Origin: Virgibacillus ndiopensis
GTDB taxonomy: Bacteria > Bacillota > Bacilli > Bacillales > Amphibacillaceae
NCBI RefSeq assembly: GCF_900187325.1
Contig: NZ_FZMZ01000006.1
Coordinates: 186,001-250,000 of the forward strand
DNA length: 64,000 nt
Reading direction: 5' to 3'
A program made the position numbers and the translations under genes. The notes below the pieces were generated by a model that did no database searches, was not told the origin of the DNA, and was given only the letters and a program-made list of their open reading frames with translations. Positions 25,745 to 35,380 of the stretch are shown here, piece after piece (position 1 is the stretch's first letter; every line of letters starts with the position of its first letter).

Positions 25745-26326
25745 ATGAGTTTAAATGTTGTTACGTATGAGATTGTTGCTCAGGAGACACCTAACGTAAT
25801 ACGGAATTGCAGGAATTGTAAGCGAAGCACGGAATACTTTTGCAGTGATAAATTTAGGGTAAATGCAAATCAGAAAATGGTTGATATTTGGCTCATATAT
25901 AAGTGTATTCATTGTGAAGCCACATGGAATTGCCCTATTTTATCAAGGGTAAATGTAAATCGAATTGATCCAATACTGCATCAAAAGTATATGACTAATG
26001 ATAAAGAGACAATTTGGTATCACGCCTTTCAAATCAACAAATTACGAAAACTATGTGATGCGGTAAAGAAAGACATCAATTATGAGGTAAGAAAGGAAAA
26101 GTCCGATTCAGTTTCGAATGAAGTGACAATTAAAATTTGCTGTAAATATGATTTTGGTCTTAGAATAGATAAACTGCTGGCAGAAATATTGGATATTTCA
26201 AGATCGAAAGTAAGCAAAATGGAAAAGGAAGAAGCGTTTTTGCTATATCCAACTGTTTCTATGAAAGATAAAGTTATAGATGATTTACAAATAACAGTCA
26301 AAGGTAATCAAAGGATACTTGGTTAG
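25745..26326 (+). CDS. DUF1062 family protein
   Basis: 193 residues from ATG 25745; TGGAGGAG five to fourteen bases upstream decides this start over a TTG at 25730 that lies in the site itself. Two CxxC pairs (CRNC near residue 23 and CIHC near 59) suggest zinc binding. The C-terminal third (FGLRIDKLLAEILDISRSKV) resembles an S4-like RNA-binding helix. Overall it matches DUF1062, common in Bacillaceae and without known function. It is preceded by a promoter-leader-terminator unit, so its expression may be controlled by attenuation. Confidence 0.75.
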   Translation: MSLNVVTYEIVAQETPNVIRNCRNCKRSTEYFCSDKFRVNANQKMVDIWLIYKCIHCEATWNCPILSRVNVNRIDPILHQKYMTNDKETIWYHAFQINKLRKLCDAVKKDINYEVRKEKSDSVSNEVTIKICCKYDFGLRIDKLLAEILDISRSKVSKMEKEEAFLLYPTVSMKDKVIDDLQITVKGNQRILG

Positions 26327-26344
26327 AGTAATTTGAATAAAATA

Positions 26345-26377
26345 AGGCATTGGACATAACTCCAATGCCTATTTTTT
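26345..26377 (+). terminator. Terminator after the DUF1062 gene
   Basis: AGGCATTGGA (26345-26354) pairs with TCCAATGCCT (26361-26370) over a six-base loop, then ATTTTTT. Confidence 0.9.
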
Positions 26378-26545
26378 CTTTTTAAATAACTACGGTGAAC
26401 TGTGTCAAAATAGTGGTACAAGGTTAGCGGACATACGATAACAATATTCTTATTGTAATTCCTCCTATTGTTGTTGATACTTCTTTGTTTTTTTCCTTAT
26501 TATAAGTATTATAAAGTTTCTCCGGGGTTTTAAACAGACTCAAGG

Positions 26546-26557
26546 GAAACCGATTTC
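26546..26557. promoter_or_regulatory. LacI-type operator 1
   Basis: GAAACCGATTTC fits GAAANCGNTTTC, one of three such 12-bp sites in front of the beta-glucoside operon. It lies upstream of the -35 box. Confidence 0.65.
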
Positions 26558-26587
26558 TTTAATTTGTGTGACTTTTGCAAATTTATA

Positions 26588-26616
26588 TTGATTTTTATAA
26601 ATTTTAACAATATAAT
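26588..26616 (+). promoter_or_regulatory. Promoter of the beta-glucoside operon
   Basis: TTGATT (26588-26593), exactly 17 bases, TATAAT (26611-26616). The predicted start near 26623 touches operator 2, the expected place for repression. Confidence 0.8.
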
Positions 26617-26624
26617 AAGAGAAA

Positions 26625-26636
26625 GAAAGCGTTTTC
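26625..26636. promoter_or_regulatory. LacI-type operator 2 at the transcription start
   Basis: GAAAGCGTTTTC fits GAAANCGNTTTC with the central CG of LacI/GalR operators. It also resembles a CcpA cre site, so CcpA is an alternative binder. Confidence 0.75.
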
Positions 26637-26671
26637 TTTAATGGGATAGTGCTTTTTATTTACCAATTTAC

Positions 26672-26683
26672 GAAACCGCTTTC
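26672..26683. promoter_or_regulatory. LacI-type operator 3
   Basis: GAAACCGCTTTC fits GAAANCGNTTTC, 47 bp downstream of operator 2, inside the 5' untranslated leader; it may act as a roadblock or looping partner. Confidence 0.7.
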
Positions 26684-26807
26684 CTTAATGTGTTAATTTT
26701 AACCTGACAAATTACATAAACCAAGGAGGTGTATAAAAGTAATACTTATAGACCATCGAGGATTTATCCAGTCAATTATTTTAAATTAAAAACGGGGGTA
26801 ATTTTCA

Positions 26808-28094
26808 ATGAAGAAAAGCAAATTGGTATTCTTATTCGGTGTTCTGTTTGCACTGGCCTTTTCCCTTACTGCCTGTAGTGGAGATGATGAGGCAAGTGGA
26901 AGTGAAGATGGAGATGTTACGTTAGACTTTTGGGTGTTCGGGGCTACGAACTATGAGGATTTAGCTAAAGAATACGAAAAAGATCATCCTGGAGTGAAAA
27001 TTAAAGTGAAAACGTCAGAAACAGATGATCACCACAATAGCTTATTTACATCTTTATCAGCTGGAAGTGGAGCGCCTGATCTTGCCATGTTAGAAATTGA
27101 TCAATTAGATAGATTCAAAGAAGCACAAGATAGATTTGTAAACTTATATGACATGGGTGCTGAGGAAGTTCAAGATCAATACTTAGATTGGAAATGGCAA
27201 ATAGGTGAAAACAGTGATGGTGATTTCTTATTTGGATTGCCAACAGACATTGGACCAAAGGCAATGTTTTACCGTATAGATTTGTTTGAAGAAGCTGGTC
27301 TTCCAACTGAACCAGATGAGGTAGAAGCTTTAATTCAAACAAAAGAGGACTTCATTGAAGCCGGAAAACAAATAAAAGAGAAAACCGGCAAACCATTATT
27401 AGATAGTATGGAGATGGCATACCGTGCGGTCATCGATGGGGCAGAAGAAAGTTTCTTTGATAAGGAAGGTAACCTATTGATTGAAAACGAAGGAAATGCT
27501 GTTAGACAGGCATACGATTTAGCAGTTGAATTAAACGAACTTGGTCTTGTTGGTGAATATACCATGTGGACGCCAGAGTGGGGTAATGCTGTAAACAATG
27601 GTGATTTTGCAGTTGAGTTAGGTGCAGCATGGTTAAAAGGATGGATGTTAGACAATGCTCCTGATGCATCAGGTAAGTTTCGCGTTGCAACATTACCAAA
27701 AGAATTTGCTGGTAACTGGGGCGGTTCTTATATAGCTATTCCAAAAGAAACGAAGCACTCGGAAGAAGCGTATGAATTTGCGAAATGGTTAGTATCTCCT
27801 GATAGTCAATTAAAATCATTCACGAGTGAAGCAGGGCTATTCCCATCATCACCAGACGTATATGAAATGGAAGAATTCAAGAATACAAAAGATGAATTCT
27901 TCGGTGGTCAAAGTACAGCACAGTATTTTGCGAATGCAGCAGAGGACATCAGCTTTATTTATAAAGGGCCTAAATACAAAGCAGCTAATGATGAAATCCT
28001 AAATGCATTGAGTAATGTGCAACAGCAGGATGGAGATCCTGATGAAGAGTGGAATGCTGCAGTTGAACGGATTAAAGCGCTTATTAGCAGATAG
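26808..28094 (+). CDS. ABC transporter sugar-binding lipoprotein (beta-glucoside)
   Basis: 428 residues, ATG with GGGGGTAA upstream. A lipoprotein signal ends in LTAC (Cys 23). It is a family-1 extracellular solute-binding protein: VTLDFWVFGATNYEDLAKEY, APDLAMLEIDQL, FGLPTDIGPKAMFYR, WGNAVNNGDFAVELGAAW and GGSYIAIPKETKHSEEAYEF. It captures an oligosaccharide or glucoside and hands it to the two permeases downstream. No ATPase gene is in the cluster, so a shared MsmK/MsmX-type ATPase is likely. The long leader carries two of the three LacI-type operators. Substrate assigned from the GH1 enzyme in the same cluster. Confidence 0.88.
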   Translation: MKKSKLVFLFGVLFALAFSLTACSGDDEASGSEDGDVTLDFWVFGATNYEDLAKEYEKDHPGVKIKVKTSETDDHHNSLFTSLSAGSGAPDLAMLEIDQLDRFKEAQDRFVNLYDMGAEEVQDQYLDWKWQIGENSDGDFLFGLPTDIGPKAMFYRIDLFEEAGLPTEPDEVEALIQTKEDFIEAGKQIKEKTGKPLLDSMEMAYRAVIDGAEESFFDKEGNLLIENEGNAVRQAYDLAVELNELGLVGEYTMWTPEWGNAVNNGDFAVELGAAWLKGWMLDNAPDASGKFRVATLPKEFAGNWGGSYIAIPKETKHSEEAYEFAKWLVSPDSQLKSFTSEAGLFPSSPDVYEMEEFKNTKDEFFGGQSTAQYFANAAEDISFIYKGPKYKAANDEILNALSNVQQQDGDPDEEWNAAVERIKALISR

Positions 28095-28120
28095 TCTGTT
28101 TACGTTTGAAAGTAGTATAT

Positions 28121-28160
28121 ACATTGATGTGGCGGTCTCTCCTGCCACATCAATGTCTTT
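28121..28160 (+). promoter_or_regulatory. Intercistronic stem-loop between binding protein and permease genes
   Basis: ACATTGATGTGGC (28121-28133) pairs perfectly with GCCACATCAATGT (28144-28156), a 13-bp stem with a 10-base loop, then CTTTT. Such hairpins commonly attenuate or protect the upstream mRNA so the binding protein exceeds the permeases. A smaller palindrome, GGCGAATGTATTCGCC, follows at 28241-28256. Confidence 0.75.
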
Positions 28161-28306
28161 TAGCAGAATGGTCTGGCACTATCTGCAAATTTGTTGTACG
28201 TATTCTTGGCGTATAAACTCTAATATCCTGCATAAGCGCAGGCGAATGTATTCGCCACGAAGGCCAGGAGAATGCCGAGTTTTCTAATAGAAAGGAAGAG
28301 GAGACA

Positions 28307-29236
28307 ATGGCCTTTTCACGCAAAAGGAAATATCGTTCAGAAGCAACAAAAGACAAAATAAGTGCGTATTTATATATTTCGCCTTTCTTTATTATCTTTG
28401 CCATTATTGGACTTTATCCAGCTGTATTTAGTTTATATCTCGCATTTCAAAAATGGAATGGTTTAGGTGACATGTCTTTTGTTGGGCTTGATAATTTCAC
28501 CGTTGTGTTACAGGATCCAATTTTTTGGAAGTCTCTGTACAATACAATTGTAATGGGGTTTATGGGTACGGCACCTCAGATTATTGTTGGGATTATTTTG
28601 GCGTTTATTTTAAACCAGGCCTATCTTAAGTTTAAAAATACATTTAGGGCCATGGTGTTTTTACCATATATTACATCTATGGTAGCTGTCGCACTTGTGT
28701 TTGGCGTGTTTTTTAGTAATAATGACACTGCTTTGGCTAATTATATCTTAAATTTGTTTGGGATGGATTCGGTTGCGTGGAGAACAAGTGAATGGGGTGC
28801 GAAAATTGCCATTTCCATTATGGTATTTTGGCGCTGGATTGGATACAATACGATCATTTATTTAGCAGGTTTACAAAGCATTCCGAAAGACTTATATGAA
28901 GCTGCACGAATTGATGGTGCAAGTACACTTCAGCAATTACGTTATATAACGATTCCACTCTTAAAACCGTTCATTGTGTTAACTGTATTTTTTTCTACAG
29001 TGGGTGCACTGCAATTGTTTACAGAACCAACCGTATTCTTAGGTTCTAGTGCGTTTAGCAGAACAGAAGCGATGACGGTGGTTATGTATTTATACCGTGA
29101 TGCGTTTAGTTTGCAATCCTTTGGAACGGGCTCAGCTACAGCGGTTATTTTATTATTCATTATTGTTGTTGCTTCTGCCATCAACACCTATTTAACATCG
29201 GGGATTCGTACGAAAGGAAAGGGGATGAAGTCATGA
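28307..29236 (+). CDS. Sugar ABC transporter permease (MalF type)
   Basis: 309 residues, ATG with GAGGAGA upstream. Six hydrophobic helices, starting with AYLYISPFFIIFAIIGLYPA, and the permease EAA loop as LYEAARIDGASTLQQLRYIT (residues ~196-215) identify a binding-protein-dependent inner-membrane component of the CUT1 class. It overlaps the next permease by four bases (ATGA), so the two are made together and form the membrane channel. Confidence 0.92.
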   Translation: MAFSRKRKYRSEATKDKISAYLYISPFFIIFAIIGLYPAVFSLYLAFQKWNGLGDMSFVGLDNFTVVLQDPIFWKSLYNTIVMGFMGTAPQIIVGIILAFILNQAYLKFKNTFRAMVFLPYITSMVAVALVFGVFFSNNDTALANYILNLFGMDSVAWRTSEWGAKIAISIMVFWRWIGYNTIIYLAGLQSIPKDLYEAARIDGASTLQQLRYITIPLLKPFIVLTVFFSTVGALQLFTEPTVFLGSSAFSRTEAMTVVMYLYRDAFSLQSFGTGSATAVILLFIIVVASAINTYLTSGIRTKGKGMKS

Positions 29237-30060
29237 TAAAGAAAATTAAACTAGGTCGATTTTTCGTATATCTGTTTTTAATTGTTGCGGCTTTCCTTTC
29301 CGTATTTCCGTTTTACTGGATGTTTGTGATGGCTACAAGACCAAGTGCGGCATATAATTCGATTCCTCCAACGTTAACACCTGGGGATCAATTGGTGGGA
29401 AACTTTCAAAAGGTATTGGAAAAAATACCGTTTTTCGGTGCAATGTTTAATACATTGATTATGTGCTTAGTCGTTACATTAGTTGTTTTATTGATTAGTT
29501 CATTGGCGGGTTTTGCATTTGCAAAATTTAAATTTCCAGGGAAGAATATATTGTTTGTTTCGATTTTATTAACGATGATCATTCCACCTCAGCTTGGATT
29601 GATTCCACAATATTATTTAGTGGCAAAGTTTGGGCTATTAGATACCTTATTTGGTGCTATGGTTATCTTTTTCCTAAACCCTCTAGGAATTTTCTTAATG
29701 AGACAGTATATTTCACAGTCTGTTACAGATGAATTAATTGAAGCTGCTAAATTGGATGGTTGCTCGAATTTCCGTATTTTTCGAAGTATTGTTCTCCCAA
29801 TTATACTGCCCGCATTTGCAACGTTAGGAATTATTGTTTTTACGGCAACATGGGGAGAATTTTTATGGCAATTTACTGTTCTTCGAGACCCAGATATGTA
29901 TACAATACAGGTAGCCCTCTCTTCAATGAACACAACAAGTAATGTTGACTTTGGAATGATTATGTCTGGTGTATTTTGGGCAACGATTCCACTAGTCATT
30001 GTGTTCTTGATGTTTAATAAATTGTTTATCTCTAGTATTACAGAGGGTTCAGTTAAATAG
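29233..30060 (+). CDS. Sugar ABC transporter permease (MalG type)
   Basis: 275 residues, start overlapping the upstream stop. N-terminal helix followed by FPFYWMFVMATRP, a typical MalG-type opening, and the EAA loop LIEAAKLDGCSNFRIFRSIV (~residues 168-187). It is the second channel subunit of the CUT1 importer. It ends 24 bases before the LacI regulator. Confidence 0.92.
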   Translation: MIKKIKLGRFFVYLFLIVAAFLSVFPFYWMFVMATRPSAAYNSIPPTLTPGDQLVGNFQKVLEKIPFFGAMFNTLIMCLVVTLVVLLISSLAGFAFAKFKFPGKNILFVSILLTMIIPPQLGLIPQYYLVAKFGLLDTLFGAMVIFFLNPLGIFLMRQYISQSVTDELIEAAKLDGCSNFRIFRSIVLPIILPAFATLGIIVFTATWGEFLWQFTVLRDPDMYTIQVALSSMNTTSNVDFGMIMSGVFWATIPLVIVFLMFNKLFISSITEGSVK

Positions 30061-30084
30061 ATAACGCAGACATGAGGGAATGTT

Positions 30085-31107
30085 ATGAAACTTACCATTA
30101 AAGATATTGCAAAATTGGCTAATGTTTCTCCTGGAACCGTTTCAAAAGTAATTAACCAAACGGGAAATATCAGCCAGCAGACAATTGAAAAAGTAAATGA
30201 AATCATTGAAAAAACGGGCTATCAACCTACTTTTTCGGCAAAATCACTAGCAACAAAGAAGTCTAATTTGATTGGATTAATTTATGCCGGAAATATTAAT
30301 GCCGAAATGAATCACCCATTCTTTAATGATGTGGTTAATTCATTTAAAAATGCGGTCGGAAATCTTGGTTATGATATTCTGGTTTTTTCCAACAACAAAT
30401 TCAGCCGGGATAAGCAGGATTATTTGGCTCGATGTAATCATTATCAGCTGAATGGCTGTTTGATTATTGCTGGGGATCGCATTGAGGAGGCTACTCTTGA
30501 ACTGGATAAAAGTCATATTCCATGTGTTGGGATTGACATTGCGTTAAGTGGCCCGAACTCAAGTTATGTGACAACCGATAATAATAAGGTTTCGGAACAG
30601 GTTGTGACCCATCTTTATTTGAATTCGATTAAGGATGTTGCTTTTATCGGTGGTCCTGAATACTCCGTTGTATCAAATATTCGTAAAGATAGCTTTATTC
30701 GTCAAATGAACCTTTTTGGCATGAATACAAAAGACGAGTGGATCCAATATGGTGATTACTTTGAAGAAAGCGGGTATAAAGCTATGAATAATATATTGGA
30801 GAGCTCGTCCATTCCGCAGGCTGTTTTTGCAGTTTCCGATATGATGGCATTAGGTGCATTAAGGGCTCTTAAGGAAAATGGTGTTCGTGTTCCGGTAGAT
30901 ATCAAAGTTATTGGCTGCGATGACATTGAGGCATGTCGCTATAGTGATCCAACACTAGCAACGGTCAAGCAGGATAAGGATAAAATGGGTAAATTGGCGG
31001 CTTATATGCTTCATGATTTAATTAACGGAGAAGCTGATCCTAATTCAGTAAAGGTCGATCCTGAATTAGTCATTCGTGATTCCTGTTTAATTGATAATGA
31101 GCTGTAA
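30085..31107 (+). CDS. LacI-family repressor of the beta-glucoside operon
   Basis: 340 residues. N-terminal LacI HTH and hinge: LTIKDIAKLANVSPGTVSKV (residues 2-21) and TGYQPTFSAKSLATKKS. The rest is the periplasmic-binding-protein-like sensor (LIGLIYAG, VFAVSDMMALGALRAL, VIGCDDIEACRYSDPTLATV). The gene lies within the operon after the permeases. Three GAAANCGNTTTC sites before the first gene are the obvious operators, giving autoregulation. A cre-like sequence overlaps its stop codon. Confidence 0.92.
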   Translation: MKLTIKDIAKLANVSPGTVSKVINQTGNISQQTIEKVNEIIEKTGYQPTFSAKSLATKKSNLIGLIYAGNINAEMNHPFFNDVVNSFKNAVGNLGYDILVFSNNKFSRDKQDYLARCNHYQLNGCLIIAGDRIEEATLELDKSHIPCVGIDIALSGPNSSYVTTDNNKVSEQVVTHLYLNSIKDVAFIGGPEYSVVSNIRKDSFIRQMNLFGMNTKDEWIQYGDYFEESGYKAMNNILESSSIPQAVFAVSDMMALGALRALKENGVRVPVDIKVIGCDDIEACRYSDPTLATVKQDKDKMGKLAAYMLHDLINGEADPNSVKVDPELVIRDSCLIDNEL

Positions 31108-31116
31108 ACGGTTACG
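31103..31116. promoter_or_regulatory. cre-like site overlapping the repressor stop codon
   Basis: TGTAAACGGTTACG matches the CcpA consensus TGWAANCGNTNWCA except at the last base. It lies between the repressor and kinase genes and could impose carbon-catabolite roadblock on the distal genes. Confidence 0.45.
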
Positions 31117-31208
31117 AATAAAAAGCTAGTAATTCAATTTAATAGATTTTTTGTGTAGAAAGTATGACGACAAACATGGAATAACATATTGCATAAGAGG
31201 TGTGAAAC

Positions 31209-32129
31209 ATGAAACAATATTTGGCTATTGATATAGGCGGCACATTTATCAAGTATGGAATAGTTGATGAACAGGCATCTATAGTGGAGATGGATAAGAC
31301 AAAAACACCAAAAACCTTGGATGGATTACTAGAATTGCTGGAAGATCTATTTCAAAAACATCATGACGTAACAGGTGTGGCAATCAGTTGCCCGGGGGCT
31401 GTTTCCGAATCTGGAGTCATTTATGGCACCAGTGCACTTCCATATCTTCATGGGCCAAATATCAAACAATTGGTAAAGGATCGATTGGGCGTACCAATCT
31501 ATATGGAAAATGACGCCAACTGTGCAGGCTATGCCGAGGTGTGGAAAGGAAAGGCGCACGGAAAACAGGACGTTCTCGTTATGGTCATCGGAACAGGTAT
31601 TGGCGGTGCAGTCATCAAGAATGGGCTGGTTCATAAAGGCGCTAATCTTCATGGAGGCGAGTTTGGGTACATGGTGTTACCTTATGATTCCGAAATTGGT
31701 TACGATACATGGAGTGGTACTGCTGCAACCGGTGCATTGATTAAAAAGGTAGCTCGTCTGAAAAATATGAACAAGGACGAATTGACAGGTGAAGCTATTT
31801 TTGAGATGGCAAGTGCTGGCGATGAGGTTTGCAGCAAGGCTATCGATCAATTTTATCAGTTATTGGCTTTAGGCATTTATAACTTACAATATATCTATGA
31901 TCCGGAAGTTATTTTAATAGGTGGCGGTATAAGTGTAAGGGATGATCTAATTGATAACATAAACGAAAAAATGGATGGTATTTTAAATTATTTAGAAGCA
32001 TCAAAAATCAGACCGAACATCGACACCTGTGAATTCCGCCAGCATTCTAATTTACTAGGAGCTGTATACGGGTTTATCCGTGAAAAGGAAGGAGACTCGT
32101 TTTTCAATTCGGATTTATCGCGCGTATGA
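31209..32129 (+). CDS. ROK-family sugar kinase (beta-glucoside kinase-like)
   Basis: 306 residues, ATG with AAGAGGTG upstream. ATP-binding AIDIGGTFIKYGI (residues 6-18), VAISCPGAV, catalytic Asp in MENDANCAGYAE (~101), and VIGTGIGGAVI. The cysteine-rich zinc loop (CxCGxxGC) expected in most ROK glucokinases and repressors is missing: after GGEFGYMVLP comes DSEIGYDTWSG with no Cys. ROK proteins without this motif include BglK-type beta-glucoside kinases, which use ATP to phosphorylate cellobiose and other beta-glucosides. With the ABC importer before it and a GH1 enzyme after it, that is the likely role; glucokinase is the alternative. Confidence 0.8.
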   Translation: MKQYLAIDIGGTFIKYGIVDEQASIVEMDKTKTPKTLDGLLELLEDLFQKHHDVTGVAISCPGAVSESGVIYGTSALPYLHGPNIKQLVKDRLGVPIYMENDANCAGYAEVWKGKAHGKQDVLVMVIGTGIGGAVIKNGLVHKGANLHGGEFGYMVLPYDSEIGYDTWSGTAATGALIKKVARLKNMNKDELTGEAIFEMASAGDEVCSKAIDQFYQLLALGIYNLQYIYDPEVILIGGGISVRDDLIDNINEKMDGILNYLEASKIRPNIDTCEFRQHSNLLGAVYGFIREKEGDSFFNSDLSRV

Positions 32130-32176
32130 CAGACAGTAGACTTTTTTCTCTGTCCTACAATGTTTAATCAATCTAA

Positions 32177-33631
<1,455 letters not shown>

Positions 33632-33660
33632 AGCTATTTGATTTAATTGCTTTAAAATAA

Positions 33661-33713
33661 GGGGGGTAATCCTCACTATACTAACGTGTTAGCGTGGTGG
33701 GGACTGACCCCCT
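33661..33713 (+). repeat. Dispersed hairpin repeat (copy B)
   Basis: GGGGGT (33661-33667 region) pairs with ACCCCC near 33707-33712, with an inner arm CCTCACTATACTAAC against GTTAGCGTGGTGGGG. It matches copy A at 25298 and contains GGGGACTGACCCCC. It probably also ends the GH1 transcript. Confidence 0.7.
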
Positions 33714-33913
33714 TGCTGCGTGAAATTAGTTTATCAACTTGCATTCAGTGGATGTTAAATAATTTTATGAATTCGAATGTGATTGAACCAATGAACATTT
33801 TCAAAAAATTTAAGATCAAGTTTGTAAATAGCTGTTATTCTAGTAGTAAACTTCTTTTTTCGTATCAAATGAGTAAACCGGTATAGAATGTTTAGATAAG
33901 ATCTATTCGCACA

Positions 33914-33943
33914 TTGCATTAATTTAAAGAAATAGTGTATAAT
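33914..33943 (+). promoter_or_regulatory. ldh promoter
   Basis: TTGCAT (33914-33919), 18 bases, TATAAT (33938-33943). A perfect Rex box begins four bases after the -10, so Rex bound there would block RNA polymerase. Confidence 0.75.
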
Positions 33944-33947
33944 TAAC

Positions 33948-33965
33948 TTGTGAAATATTTCACAA
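33948..33965. promoter_or_regulatory. Rex operator 1 (redox, ldh)
   Basis: TTGTGAAATATTTCACAA is a perfect 18-bp palindrome that equals the Rex consensus TTGTGAANNNNTTCACAA. Rex senses NADH/NAD+ and represses fermentation genes, fitting lactate dehydrogenase. Confidence 0.9.
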
Positions 33966-34085
33966 TTAATAAACCCTAGCTCGTTACTACTATAAATGAA
34001 GGTGAAAAAGTCATTTTAGATAGAGTTTCGGTTGCCTTATCAAGGTTTAGATTTAATAAAAGTTAAACATTATGTATACTCACAC

Positions 34086-34103
34086 ATGTGAAAATATTCA
34101 CAA
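34086..34103. promoter_or_regulatory. Rex operator 2 (redox, ldh)
   Basis: ATGTGAAAATATTCACAA differs from the Rex consensus at only the first base. It lies ~25 bases upstream of the ldh start, 138 bp from operator 1, so it may support looping. Confidence 0.8.
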
Positions 34104-34115
34104 ATGGTGAATTAA

Positions 34116-35063
<948 letters not shown>

Positions 35064-35380
35064 TTTCGCTTTTAAAAAAGTAATTTTATGTGAATTTCAA
35101 TGTTAGTAGGAGCATTTGATCATCTATCCACAGTAGTAGTGGATTGCTCTGTCCCGCGAATTGGATGAAGGGACTGCCCCCAATGCTAGGGTTTTAAACA
35201 TTGCTTTCGCCCCCATAAACTTGGAGTTTAATCCGAATACAGTAAGTAACTGTGAATTTTCTAAGTGAAACGTATGTAAATATTTTCATTTGTGAATGGT
35301 ACAAGAATGATGTGAATAGAAATAGATATGTATTTCAAGATTCAAGAATTAAAATGAAAATAATGATTTGGGGGATTAGC
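35064..35380. other. Gap with a degenerate copy of the dispersed repeat
   Basis: GTCCCGCGAATTGGATGAAG followed by GGACTGCCCCCA (35151-35182) is a decayed copy of the GGGACTGACCCC family. I see no gene or clear terminator otherwise. Confidence 0.5.

Noticed and set aside
33686-33886. 66-codon frame after the GH1 gene
   Set aside because: It starts in the dispersed repeat, has no ribosome binding site and has a random-looking product.
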